A DNA stretch of 34,938 nucleotides, from assembly GCA_012719315.1 (NCBI GenBank), contig JAAYAP010000014.1:1-34938 (forward strand). Direction: 5' to 3'. Origin of the DNA: Methanobacteriota archaeon (GTDB lineage Archaea > Thermoplasmatota > Thermoplasmata > Methanomassiliicoccales > Methanomethylophilaceae). A program made the position numbers and the translations under genes. The notes under the pieces are model-generated. The model ran no database searches. It saw nothing but the letters and a program-made list of their open reading frames with translations, and was not told the DNA's origin. This document shows positions 24,214 through 32,532 of the stretch, piece by piece (the stretch's first letter is position 1; each line of letters begins with the position of its first letter).

Positions 24214-26673
24214 ATGGAAGAGGAGAAGAGGATCATCAAGCAGGGCATCGAGAAGCAGATGCAGCATTCGTACATCGACTACTCCATGAGCGTCATCGTG
24301 GGACGTGCGCTGCCGGACGTGCGCGACGGCCTCAAACCCGTGCACAGGCGGATACTCTACGCGATGCACGGGCTCGGGTTGCAGAGCAACCGCCCGTTCA
24401 AGAAATCGGCGACGGTCGTGGGAGAGGTCCTCGGCAAGTACCACCCGCACGGAGACACGGCGGCGTACGAGGCGATGGTCAGATTGGCGCAGCCGTTCGC
24501 GATGAGGTACATGCTGGTCGACGGCCAGGGCAACTTCGGTTCGGTCGACGGCGATTCGGCGGCGGCGATGCGTTACACCGAGGCCCGGCTCTCGAAGATG
24601 TCCAACGACATCCTCGAAGGGCTCGACAAGGAGACGGTCGACATGATCGACAACTTCGACGGCTCGCTCAAAGAGCCTTCCGTGCTCCCGTCGAAGCTGC
24701 CCAACCTCCTGGTCAACGGCTCGTACGGCATAGCCGTGGGGATGGCCACCAAGATGCCTCCCCACAACATCACCGAGGTCTGCAACGCGATCAAGCACGT
24801 GATCGCCGATCCCGATGCCACGGTGTCGGAGATCATGGAGCATCTGCCGGGCCCGGACTTCCCGACGGGAGGGACGATATACGGGCTCGGAGGCATCATC
24901 TCCGCGTACGAGACGGGACGCGGGCGGATCAAGCTCCGGGCGAACACCCATTTCGAGGAGATGCCCAACGGGAAGACGCGCATCATCGTCGACGAGATCC
25001 CCTACCAGGTCAACAAGGCGCAGCTGATCGAGAACATCGCCGAGCAGGTCAAGAACAAGACGCTCGAGCACATAACCGATCTGCGCGACGAATCGGACCG
25101 GTCCGGCATGCGCATCGTGATCGAGCTGCACAAGGACGCGTTGGAGAACGTCGTCTTGGAGAACCTCTTCAAGAAGACGCAGATGGAGATCACCTACGGG
25201 ATCATCAACCTCGCCCTGGTCGACGGCAAGCCGACGCTCCTGGGGATCAGGGCGCTGATCGGCAACTACCTCTCCCATCGGAAGGAGGTGATCGCCCGCA
25301 GCACGCGTTACGATCTCGGGCAGGCGGAGCGGAGGCACCACATCCTCGAGGGGCTGACCAGGGCTCTGGGCATGCTCGACGAGACGATCGCGTTGATCCG
25401 CGCATCCGATTCGGGCGAAGAGGCCAACCAGCGCCTGCAGACGCTCCTGGGCATCGACCAGGAGCAGGCCAAGGCGATCCTGGACATGAGGCTCCAGCGG
25501 CTGACCGGCCTGGAGATCGGGGCGATCGAGGAGGAGCACCGCGACCTGCTGGTGCTGATGGCGGATCTCCGCGACATCCTCGCCAACGAGCAGAGGGTGC
25601 TCGACATCATCGTCGGGGAGCTCGACGGCATGATCGGATCGTACGGCGACGGACGCCGCACCGTGATCAACGAGCATGCCCTCGACATCGACGAGGAGGA
25701 CCTGATCGAGAGGCAGGACGTCGTCATCACCATCTCCGCCGACGATTACATCAAGAGGATCCCGCTCAGCACGTACCGGGAGCAGGGGCGCGGCGGAGTC
25801 GGGCTGACCGGCATGCGCACCAAGGAGGAGGACCACGTCAAGAGCATGTTCGTCTCCTCGTCGCACGACTACTTCATGTTCATCACCAACCGGGGACGGC
25901 TGCATTGGCTCAAAGGGTACAGGGTGCCCGAGGGCAGCAGGCAGTCGCGCGGGAAGCCGATCATCAACCTGCTCCCCGACCTGGAGGCGGGCGAGAGGGT
26001 CATGGACGCCATCTGCGTCAGCGGGTTCGACGAGGACAGGTACCTCGTCTTCTGCACCAGGAACGGGCTCATGAAGAAAACGTCCCTCCGCGCTTACGGG
26101 AACGTCAGGGCCAAGGGGATAAAGGCGATCAGGATCGTCGACGGGGACGAGTTGGTGGAGACGGCCATCACCGACGGCACCCGGCTCATCATGCTGGCCT
26201 CCGCCAACGGCCTCGTCTGCACCTTCGACGAGGACAGGGTCCGTGCCACCGGCAGGGACACGATGGGAGTCAGGGGCATGGCCCTGGGCAAGGGCGACCG
26301 GGTCGTGTCGATGGCCGCGGTCGGCGAAAAGGACCGGCTGCTCACGGTCACCGAGAACGGTTACGGCAAGATCTCGAACGTGGCCGATTACCGCGTCACC
26401 GGTCGCGGAGCCAAGGGGGTCATCACCATCCGGACCGACGACAGGAACGGGAAGGTGGTGTCGGTGAGGAAGGTCGAACCGGGCGATCACCTGCTGGTGA
26501 CCAGCAGGCAGGGCAAGATCATCCGCATGGAGGTCGACGACATCAGCGAGCAGAGCCGGCGCACCAGAGGGGTGATCCTCATGGACATGCGCGACGGCGA
26601 CACGATCACCGCCGTGCAGACCCTCGTGCCCGGGGATGCCGAGGAGCCGGCGGATCCCGTCGCGGAGGAATGA
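24214..26673 (+). CDS. gyrA: DNA gyrase subunit A
   Basis: This is the DNA breakage-reunion subunit of gyrase. From ATG 24214 it is 819 residues. The winged-helix domain has the catalytic tyrosine Y121 in MRYTEARL and the quinolone-region motif YHPHGDTAAYE (76-86). A coiled-coil segment carries the IDQEQAKAILDMRLQRLTGLE hinge. A C-terminal beta-pinwheel of repeated blades begins near 520. The gyrase-specific GyrA box appears as QGRGGVG, a variant of the usual QRRGGKG. The gene follows gyrB by 4 bases, and the next small gene starts at or just after its stop. Confidence 0.97.
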   Translation: MEEEKRIIKQGIEKQMQHSYIDYSMSVIVGRALPDVRDGLKPVHRRILYAMHGLGLQSNRPFKKSATVVGEVLGKYHPHGDTAAYEAMVRLAQPFAMRYMLVDGQGNFGSVDGDSAAAMRYTEARLSKMSNDILEGLDKETVDMIDNFDGSLKEPSVLPSKLPNLLVNGSYGIAVGMATKMPPHNITEVCNAIKHVIADPDATVSEIMEHLPGPDFPTGGTIYGLGGIISAYETGRGRIKLRANTHFEEMPNGKTRIIVDEIPYQVNKAQLIENIAEQVKNKTLEHITDLRDESDRSGMRIVIELHKDALENVVLENLFKKTQMEITYGIINLALVDGKPTLLGIRALIGNYLSHRKEVIARSTRYDLGQAERRHHILEGLTRALGMLDETIALIRASDSGEEANQRLQTLLGIDQEQAKAILDMRLQRLTGLEIGAIEEEHRDLLVLMADLRDILANEQRVLDIIVGELDGMIGSYGDGRRTVINEHALDIDEEDLIERQDVVITISADDYIKRIPLSTYREQGRGGVGLTGMRTKEEDHVKSMFVSSSHDYFMFITNRGRLHWLKGYRVPEGSRQSRGKPIINLLPDLEAGERVMDAICVSGFDEDRYLVFCTRNGLMKKTSLRAYGNVRAKGIKAIRIVDGDELVETAITDGTRLIMLASANGLVCTFDEDRVRATGRDTMGVRGMALGKGDRVVSMAAVGEKDRLLTVTENGYGKISNVADYRVTGRGAKGVITIRTDDRNGKVVSVRKVEPGDHLLVTSRQGKIIRMEVDDISEQSRRTRGVILMDMRDGDTITAVQTLVPGDAEEPADPVAEE

Positions 26674-26675
26674 GG

Positions 26676-26963
26676 ATGCGGACGGGGACAGCCTGGTCGG
26701 TGCTCGTCGCGACGGTGGCGGCCTGTGCCGTGCTGTCCCTGGCCGCGGCGATCCTGTCCGGCGGCATGGTGCGTGCGCTGTTCGCCGCCTGCGCGGTGCT
26801 GTTCGCGCTGTCGGCGGGGCTCATCGTCGCCACCCGCAGGAGGTATCTGGAGCTCCTCGATGCAGCCAGCGTCATCGATTGTCTCAAGCTGAAGAGGCCC
26901 GGCGTCCTCCCCAGGGGGGACGCCGAGGCGATCGTGCCGAAAGGCAAGATGCCGGAAGAATGA
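26676..26963 (+). CDS. small two-helix membrane protein after gyrA
   Basis: This protein has 95 residues from ATG 26676, or 97 from ATG 26670, which overlaps the gyrA stop. The sequence ggagg at 26664-26668 is 7 bases from 26676 but abuts 26670, so the second ATG is preferred. Two hydrophobic helices (about 7-28 and 31-51) are followed by a basic RRR turn and a C-terminal soluble stretch with VIDCLKLKRPGVLP. It is apparently co-transcribed with gyrase. I do not recognise the family. Confidence 0.65.
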   Translation: MRTGTAWSVLVATVAACAVLSLAAAILSGGMVRALFAACAVLFALSAGLIVATRRRYLELLDAASVIDCLKLKRPGVLPRGDAEAIVPKGKMPEE

Positions 26964-26974
26964 ATGCCAATAAG

Positions 26975-26983
26975 CTTTATATG
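26975..26983 (+). promoter_or_regulatory. TATA box for tRNA-Phe
   Basis: ctttatatg ends 25 bases before the tRNA 5' end, a classic archaeal stable-RNA promoter spacing. It would also drive the 52-residue gene and DUF531 if transcription runs on. Confidence 0.6.
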
Positions 26984-27007
26984 CAGTTCGAACTATGGGG
27001 GAATCAC

Positions 27008-27083
27008 GCCGTGGTAACTCAGTTGGGAGAGTGCGTGACTGAAGATCACGAAGTCGCTGGTTCGAGCCCGGCTCACGGCACCA
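27008..27083 (+). tRNA. tRNA-Phe (anticodon GAA)
   Basis: The cloverleaf folds: acceptor gccgtgg/tcacggc, D-stem actc/gagt, anticodon stem cgtga/tcacg with loop ctgaaga (anticodon GAA), variable aagtc, T-stem gctgg/ccggc. Discriminator A and an encoded CCA (27081-27083) follow. No intron is visible. A protein-coding frame with its own ribosome-binding site starts only 36 bases after the CCA. Confidence 0.95.
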
Positions 27084-27119
27084 TACATTCTACACAGGCT
27101 GTGACCCGGAGGCGATGGC

Positions 27120-27278
27120 TTGGCTGAACCCGACCTGATCCTCATCGACATCGCCACCTGCGGGCTGACGCTCGCCGAGACGCTCGCCGAGATCGGACGG
27201 CTGCAGTCCGAGTATCCCGATCACGAGATCTTCCTCGACGGGGATGCACGTGCGATCGTCGGGAGGAAGAGGGTATGA
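27120..27278 (+). CDS. 52-residue small protein with TTG start
   Basis: From TTG 27120 the frame reads LAEPDLILIDIATCGLT, then LAETLAEIGRLQSEYPDHE and IFLDGDARAIVGRKRV, and ends at TGA 27276-27278. The sequence ggagg (27108-27112) sits 7 bases upstream of the TTG, and the stop overlaps the DUF531 ATG as ATGA. Amphipathic helix and strand patterns look like a real folded protein. The ATG at 27115 is in another frame. It may be co-transcribed with tRNA-Phe. The family is not recognised. Confidence 0.65.
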   Translation: MAEPDLILIDIATCGLTLAETLAEIGRLQSEYPDHEIFLDGDARAIVGRKRV

Positions 27279-27826
27279 AGGGGATGCGCAGAGGCAGGGT
27301 GACCATCGGCCTGTACAACGCCTACGACCCTCACAGGTTCCGGGAGCCGCACCGCAGGGTGATCGCGAGAGCGGGGGATCTGGCATTGGCATTCGACATG
27401 AACCTGGCGCTTTTCGGGTTCCCCGTGCCCGAGGACACCAGGACGCCGCTGGAGGTGGCGCAGTGGATCGCCGATACCACCAGCATCGGCGACGACGGCA
27501 GGAACTTCTTGAAACTGGCCGAACAGGGGAGGTTCCATCGGTTCGAGTACCCGGCCAAGGGGTTCCCGCCGCAATTGGGGGAACCGATCCTCACCACCAG
27601 CAAACCGGTCCCGGGCAGAGGGGTCGATCTGAACCATGTCGCGGACGCCGTCCGCGAGGGCCGCAGCCTGCTCCTGGTCTTCGGCATCGGCCCCCACGGG
27701 GTGCCCAAGAGCGTCGCCTCGATCCCGAAGCACGATTTCGACGTGACCGGCGGCGGTCACTCGCTGGAGACCTGCACCGCATTGGGCGCGGTCTGCGGGG
27801 CGCTGTACGCGAGACTCGATCAATAA
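27275..27826 (+). CDS. DUF531 family protein
   Basis: This 183-residue archaeal protein has GRVTIGLYNAYDPHRFREP, LALFGFPVPEDTRTP and a glycine-rich C-terminal part (LLLVFGIGPHGVPKSV, then DVTGGGHSLETCTALGAV). That part resembles the cofactor-binding knot of SPOUT RNA methyltransferases. The DUF531 name is from memory of the family. RNA methylation is inference. It is coupled to the 52-residue gene by ATGA, and its 3' end overlaps convergent purM by 7 bases. Confidence 0.75.
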   Translation: MKGMRRGRVTIGLYNAYDPHRFREPHRRVIARAGDLALAFDMNLALFGFPVPEDTRTPLEVAQWIADTTSIGDDGRNFLKLAEQGRFHRFEYPAKGFPPQLGEPILTTSKPVPGRGVDLNHVADAVREGRSLLLVFGIGPHGVPKSVASIPKHDFDVTGGGHSLETCTALGAVCGALYARLDQ

Positions 27827-28839
27827 TGGTCGTAGGCGATCCCGGACGGCTCGAGCAACACGCCCTCGCCCTCCTCCACCCGTCCGACGACGGATGCGTT
27901 CCCGTATGCGGCCGCGATCTCCTCGGCGGCATCCGCCGGAGCGACGATCGCGAAGCCCATGCTCATGTTGAGCGTCTGATAGATCTCCCGGTCATCCATG
28001 CGCCCCAGTTCCCGGATGGCGGAGAAGATCGGCGCGGGTTCCACCGGATCGCTGATGACGTACCTGAGCCCCTTACGCATCCTGAGGAAGTTCCTGAGTC
28101 CGCCCCCGGTGATGTTCACGAGGCCGTGGACGGGATGCTCGCGGGCGATCTCCAGCACCTGCTTGACATAGATCTCGGTCGGTTCTAGCAATTCCATCCC
28201 CACCGACCTGCCGAGTCCGGGAAGCGAATCGTCCATCGCCACGCCCTGCGAGCTCAAGACCTTTCTTGCCAGCGTGAGGCCGTTGGAATGTATGCCCGAC
28301 GACCTCAGCGAGACGATGAGGTCGCCCTTCTCGCAGGATTCGCCGGTTATGACCCGGTCCTTGGCGACGTAGCCCATGCAGGTCCCGGAGAGGTCCACGC
28401 CCTTCACCATCTCGGGCAGGACGGCCACCTCCCCTCCGACGATCTCCATGTTGGAGAGTTCGGCTCCTCTCTGCAAGCCGACGCCGATCTGGCGGGTCAG
28501 CTCTTCGTCCGGCTCGTCGATGGCGATGTAGTCGACGAACGAGACCGGTTCGGCATTGACGCAGATGGTGTCGTTGACGTTCATGGCGATGCAATCGATG
28601 CCGATGGTGCTCCAGATGCCCATCTCCTCGGCGACGAGGATCTTGGTCCCCACTCCGTCGGTGGCGAGGGTGATGTACATGTCGCCGAAATCCACGAGAC
28701 TCGCGAACAACCCCGGTTTGCTGACCATCTGCCCCAGGCCGGTCCGTCTGTATTTCAGTTCGCCGACCAGAGATCCGATGGCACTCGATTTCTTGTCGAT
28801 GTCAACGCCCGCTTGTGAGTAGGTCCAACCTGCCGTCAT
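27820..28839 (-). CDS. purM: phosphoribosylformylglycinamidine cyclo-ligase PurM
   Basis: This is AIR synthetase of purine biosynthesis, which closes the imidazole ring using ATP. The 339 residues from ATG 28839 begin MTAGWTYSQAGVDIDKK. They carry ATDGVGTK, GIDCIAMNVND, IVGGEVAVLPEM, SLRSSGIHSNG, NITGGGLRN and the C-terminal MSMGFAIV. Upstream extension in frame would run into the promoter and was rejected. Its product AIR is also the substrate of ThiC, encoded 6 kb away. It is divergent from rlmE. Confidence 0.94.
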   Translation of the reverse strand: MTAGWTYSQAGVDIDKKSSAIGSLVGELKYRRTGLGQMVSKPGLFASLVDFGDMYITLATDGVGTKILVAEEMGIWSTIGIDCIAMNVNDTICVNAEPVSFVDYIAIDEPDEELTRQIGVGLQRGAELSNMEIVGGEVAVLPEMVKGVDLSGTCMGYVAKDRVITGESCEKGDLIVSLRSSGIHSNGLTLARKVLSSQGVAMDDSLPGLGRSVGMELLEPTEIYVKQVLEIAREHPVHGLVNITGGGLRNFLRMRKGLRYVISDPVEPAPIFSAIRELGRMDDREIYQTLNMSMGFAIVAPADAAEEIAAAYGNASVVGRVEEGEGVLLEPSGIAYDHY

Positions 28840-28872
28840 CTGAATGTCCCCGACGAGAGGATGGCGTACCCT

Positions 28873-28884
28873 GATTATTATCTT
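28873..28884 (-). promoter_or_regulatory. TATA box for purM
   Basis: The minus-strand aagataataatc lies 34-45 bases upstream of ATG 28839, predicting a short leader. It shares the 105-base divergent intergenic region with the rlmE promoter. Confidence 0.45.
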
Positions 28885-28916
28885 TGCATGGGACATGGCG
28901 TCCGCCGCGAAAACAG

Positions 28917-28925
28917 TTTAAATAA
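28917..28925 (+). promoter_or_regulatory. TATA box for rlmE
   Basis: tttaaataa lies 20-28 bases upstream of the GTG at 28945. It indicates a leaderless message and supports the GTG start. Confidence 0.55.
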
Positions 28926-28944
28926 GCACAATATAGACAGAGGC

Positions 28945-29628
28945 GTGAGTCTGCACGATCGTTGGGTTGTTGAAAGGCAGAATGAGTACTACTACAAGCT
29001 GGCCAAGAAGCTGAACTACAGGTCCAGGGCATCCTTCAAACTCATGCAGATCGACGACAGATTCGGCATATTCCGCCGCGGCGATGCGGTCGTGGACCTG
29101 GGAGCCAGCCCGGGAGGGTGGCTCCAGGTGGCCAAAGAGCGGGTGGGGGCCTCGGGCAAGGTCGTGGGCGTCGACCTGCAGCGCATCAGGCCGTTGGACG
29201 ACGTGGTCACCATCGTCGGCGACATCAACGACGACAGCACGATGATCGAGCTGTTGGAGGTCTTCGGCGGCAGGGCGGACGTGGTCCTCTCGGACATGGC
29301 TCCGAACATCATGGGGCATTATTCCACGGATCATGCGAGGTCGGTCGATCTGTGCATGTCGGCCATCGATGTGTGCGACCGCGTGCTGAGGAAGAACGGC
29401 AAGATGGTCTGCAAGGTGTTCATGGGCGATCTGATGGACACGCTGCTCAACGCGTTGGACAAGAAGTTCCGGAGCGTGCGGGTCTACTCGCCGGCCGCAT
29501 CGCGCGAGACCTCGTCGGAGGTCTATGTCATCTCCGAGGGGTTCCTGGCCAAGCACAACGTGGATCTGAGGGACCTCAAGGTCGAAGAGGAGAAGCCCGC
29601 CTTCGTCAAGAAGGGCGTCAACATCTGA
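28945..29628 (+). CDS. rlmE: 23S rRNA 2'-O-ribose methyltransferase RlmE (FtsJ)
   Basis: This S-adenosylmethionine-dependent enzyme methylates the A-loop uridine of 23S rRNA. The 227 residues carry the K-D-K-E catalytic tetrad K32 (SRASFKL), D117 (LSDMAPN), K157 (MVCKVF) and E192 (SSEVY), and the SAM motif VDLGASPGGWLQVA (50-63). A roughly 30-residue C-terminal extension is probably an archaeal trait. The GTG start is set by the TATA spacing. The stop TGATCA abuts the stop of the convergent helicase gene. Confidence 0.94.
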   Translation: MSLHDRWVVERQNEYYYKLAKKLNYRSRASFKLMQIDDRFGIFRRGDAVVDLGASPGGWLQVAKERVGASGKVVGVDLQRIRPLDDVVTIVGDINDDSTMIELLEVFGGRADVVLSDMAPNIMGHYSTDHARSVDLCMSAIDVCDRVLRKNGKMVCKVFMGDLMDTLLNALDKKFRSVRVYSPAASRETSSEVYVISEGFLAKHNVDLRDLKVEEEKPAFVKKGVNI

Positions 29629-32370
29629 TCAGTCCCAGAACCTCTTCGTTTTCGCATAGGTTATCTCGGCGTTCATGATGTTCCTGAGGAGCTCGTCCTC
29701 GTCGTCGTGCATCGAACGCAGTATCCTGGAGGCGCCGTCCGCTCCGATCCCCCTGCCCGCCAGGACCTTGGCCGCAATGCCGCCGTACTCCCTCACGAGG
29801 TTGGCGTTCCTCATGATGCGCAGAGCCTCGCGTTTCTGCTGGTCGTCGGGCGTATCGGTCCTGATGACGTCGATGCTCTCTCGCTCGTAGCCCTTCAGCA
29901 GTGCGACCATGGTGCCGCCGCATCTCGGGCAGACGAATCTCCGCGGAGCATCGGCGACACGGACCCTCCACTGGTTCAGGCAGTTGACGCAGGAGGCATG
30001 CAGGACCTCGTCGCCCAACCGCTTGTCCAGAGCCATGAGGATCGAGCGGTCGGCGCGCAGCGGCTGCATGAGCTCCTTGGACCTGGTGACGCCCTCCAAG
30101 CCGATCGGCGACAGCCCGGATTCGCGGACCTCGATGCGGCCGTCGTGCATCATGGACACGGCGAGCTCGGTGTTGGCGATGTCCAGATCCTCGTACAAGA
30201 CCAGGTTGACGGCGTCATCGTAAGCCGGAGTGCCCTGATGCATGTCGAATAGCCTGTTGAAATTCATGAAACGATGGTCGGCACCCCGCTCGATGATGCC
30301 GAATTTCTTGGCGACGTGGGCGAACCTCCACCTGAGGTAGGTGGAATTCAACACCGTCAGCCTCGCCAAGGCCTCGATGGTCCCCGGCCGTATCGACATG
30401 AACGTCTCCGTCAGCACGGCCCTGCCGATGCTGCGGGGCAGCTCCAGGATGATGCGGTACGGGTCCGCGGTGACGCCGATGCTCTCGCCGATGCGGGCGG
30501 TCAGCAAAGCGGAGTAGATCTTCCCGAGGGTCTCGTTGACCCTGCTGCCGAAGCAGCAGTTGATGATGGCCAGGCGATCCCCGGTCTCGATCGTCACCGT
30601 CTCGTCGGTGGGGACCGTCCACCGTTCGTCCTGCGCTTTTAGGTAATCGGATACGCGTTCGCGGCACAGGGCATCCCCCGGATAGCGTCCGAGATCGCGC
30701 ATCCGGCGCATGGCCCCCACCTCCATGGCGACCTCGAACGGGACCGGTATGTCGGAACCCGTCCACGAAGGGACGGACCCGATCTCCCGCACCTCTTCCA
30801 CGAGGATCTCGTCCTCGCGCATCTCGACGATGCGCCAGGTGCGCCCCTTGGCGATGAACATGGCGAAAGGCTCGGCGAAAGTGGCCACGAAGCTCTCGTC
30901 GAGCGTGCCGATCACACCTCTGGTGGCGATGTCCCTGATGAGGTAGGTGCGCTCGTCCGGGATCATCGAGATGTTGCTGTAGAAGTACTCCATGCCCTTC
31001 CGGGAACGTCCCAGCGTGCCGTCGTCCTCGAAGAGCATCCTGATGCTCTTGAGCTGCTCGATGACACGGTCCAGCTCCGATTCCTCCAGGTCGCTGAAGG
31101 CATTGCTCCTCCTCACCGTGTCCAGCACCTCCTCCCTGGTCACTCTGCCGACCATGGTCATGGCCACCAGCTGGTTGGCCAGCACGGAGAGCGGATCGCG
31201 CCTTCCGGGACGGTACTCCAATTCCTTGGCATCGGCTCTTCTGGCGATGACCATCGCCTCGGCCACCTCGTCGGGAGCGGTGGCGAGGATCACCGACCGT
31301 ATCTTCTCGCCGATGCGGTGCCCCGCCCGCCCCGCGCGCTGGATCATCCGCGACACCTCCCTCGGCGAGTTGTATTGCAGCACGAGGTCGGCCGAGCCGA
31401 TGTCGATGCCCAATTCGAGCGACGATGTGCAGACGAGCGCTTTGAGCTCCCCCCTCTTGAAACGGTCCTCGGTGTCCACCCGGGTGTCCCTCGAGAGCGA
31501 TCCGTGGTGCACCTCGATGGGTATGTCCTCTTCCCAGAGATGGTACCTCGCGGCGAGCCATTCGGCGGTCTCCCGGGTGTTCACGAAGAACAGGGTCGAT
31601 CTCCCCTCGTCGATGAGCTCCCGCGCCCTCACCATGACTCCGATGATATCGGGGTCTCCCTGCAACCTGTCCACCAGCACGGGGTCCTCCGTCGGGGGAG
31701 GGCATTCCACGCGGATGTCGAAGTCCCGATGGATGTCGTGCTCGCAGACGCTCACCTCCCTGCCGACTCCGCCCAGGAAATCCCGGATGTCGCCGATGCT
31801 GCCGACGGTCGCCGACAGTCCGATCCGCCGGTACTCCCCGGAGATGGCCGTCAGCCTCTCCAGGGCCACGCCGAGCTGGGCTCCCCGTTCGGTGCCGGCC
31901 AGTTCATGGACCTCGTCGATGATCACCCATTCGATGTCTTTCATATGCTGTCTCAGGCGTTTGCCGGTGAACAGCACCTGCAGGGTCTCCGGCGTGGTGA
32001 TCATCACGCTCGGAGGATTGCGCGACTGACGGTTCCGCTCCGCCTGCGTGGTATCCCCGTGCCTCACGCCCACGGTCACGCCCAATGCGCCTCCGTATTC
32101 CTCCATCCGCATCAGCATGTCGCGGTTCAATGCCCTGAGCGGGGTGATGTAGAGGCAGCGGATGCCGGGCCGCCCCTCGGTCCTGGCGATCCTGTCCAGG
32201 ATCGGGAGGATCGCCGCCTCGGTCTTGCCGATGCCCGTAGGTGCCACCAGCAGGACGTGCTCGCCCCTCCGGATCCGGGGGATGACATCCTTCTGCGGCT
32301 CGGTGGGTTCGTATATCCCCCTCTTGTTCAGAGCTCCGACGAGCTCGGGCAGGAAATCATCAAAAGGCAT
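29629..32370 (-). CDS. archaeal Lhr-type helicase with C-terminal zinc ribbon
   Basis: This 913-residue superfamily 2 helicase has Walker A APTGIGKTE (43-51), DEVH (152-155), SAT, TPETLQVLF, the second RecA domain (TRETAEWL, SLELGIDIGSADL, QRAGRAGH), and winged-helix and accessory domains. A CxxC...CxxC zinc ribbon follows near 790-815 (CVNC and CPRCGG), then a helical tail. The cysteine motif points to the archaeal Lhr1-like group as I recall it. Archaeal Lhr proteins are DNA or RNA-DNA strand-separating enzymes linked to repair. The upstream promoter is weak, so it may be read through from the HdrD-like gene. It is a distant paralogue of the long Lhr in this window. Confidence 0.9.
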   Translation of the reverse strand: MPFDDFLPELVGALNKRGIYEPTEPQKDVIPRIRRGEHVLLVAPTGIGKTEAAILPILDRIARTEGRPGIRCLYITPLRALNRDMLMRMEEYGGALGVTVGVRHGDTTQAERNRQSRNPPSVMITTPETLQVLFTGKRLRQHMKDIEWVIIDEVHELAGTERGAQLGVALERLTAISGEYRRIGLSATVGSIGDIRDFLGGVGREVSVCEHDIHRDFDIRVECPPPTEDPVLVDRLQGDPDIIGVMVRARELIDEGRSTLFFVNTRETAEWLAARYHLWEEDIPIEVHHGSLSRDTRVDTEDRFKRGELKALVCTSSLELGIDIGSADLVLQYNSPREVSRMIQRAGRAGHRIGEKIRSVILATAPDEVAEAMVIARRADAKELEYRPGRRDPLSVLANQLVAMTMVGRVTREEVLDTVRRSNAFSDLEESELDRVIEQLKSIRMLFEDDGTLGRSRKGMEYFYSNISMIPDERTYLIRDIATRGVIGTLDESFVATFAEPFAMFIAKGRTWRIVEMREDEILVEEVREIGSVPSWTGSDIPVPFEVAMEVGAMRRMRDLGRYPGDALCRERVSDYLKAQDERWTVPTDETVTIETGDRLAIINCCFGSRVNETLGKIYSALLTARIGESIGVTADPYRIILELPRSIGRAVLTETFMSIRPGTIEALARLTVLNSTYLRWRFAHVAKKFGIIERGADHRFMNFNRLFDMHQGTPAYDDAVNLVLYEDLDIANTELAVSMMHDGRIEVRESGLSPIGLEGVTRSKELMQPLRADRSILMALDKRLGDEVLHASCVNCLNQWRVRVADAPRRFVCPRCGGTMVALLKGYERESIDVIRTDTPDDQQKREALRIMRNANLVREYGGIAAKVLAGRGIGADGASRILRSMHDDEDELLRNIMNAEITYAKTKRFWD

Positions 32371-32432
32371 ATGCAGCGGATTAAGCGGGGAGCGACAGGC
32401 GCCGCTCCCGGTTAGACGGTGTTCTCATGACG

Positions 32433-32521
32433 GCTCGGGCATCCGTGCACGGGATGAGCCGGGCCGGCCGGATACGCAGACGAGGACGGGAAGAACCTTC
32501 CGCTCCCCCGCATCCGGCCGA
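32433..32521. other. paired-stem structure between two minus-strand genes
   Basis: In the 162 bases between the HdrD-like stop and the helicase start are a 9-bp stem (cggccggat 32466-32474 with atccggccg 32513-32521) enclosing a small ggaag/cttcc hairpin, and a second hairpin (ggct/agcc with catcc/ggatg, 32433-32461). There is no T-tract. It may be a terminator or attenuator for the upstream gene, or only GC-rich chance pairing. No gene is visible in the gap. Confidence 0.35.
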
Positions 32522-32532
32522 CAGGAGCGTCC

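Noticed and set aside
22185..26490. Long antisense frames of about 700 and 765 residues opposite gyrB and gyrA
   Set aside because: They mirror the gyrase reading frames and show low-complexity composition without a credible start or ribosome-binding site.
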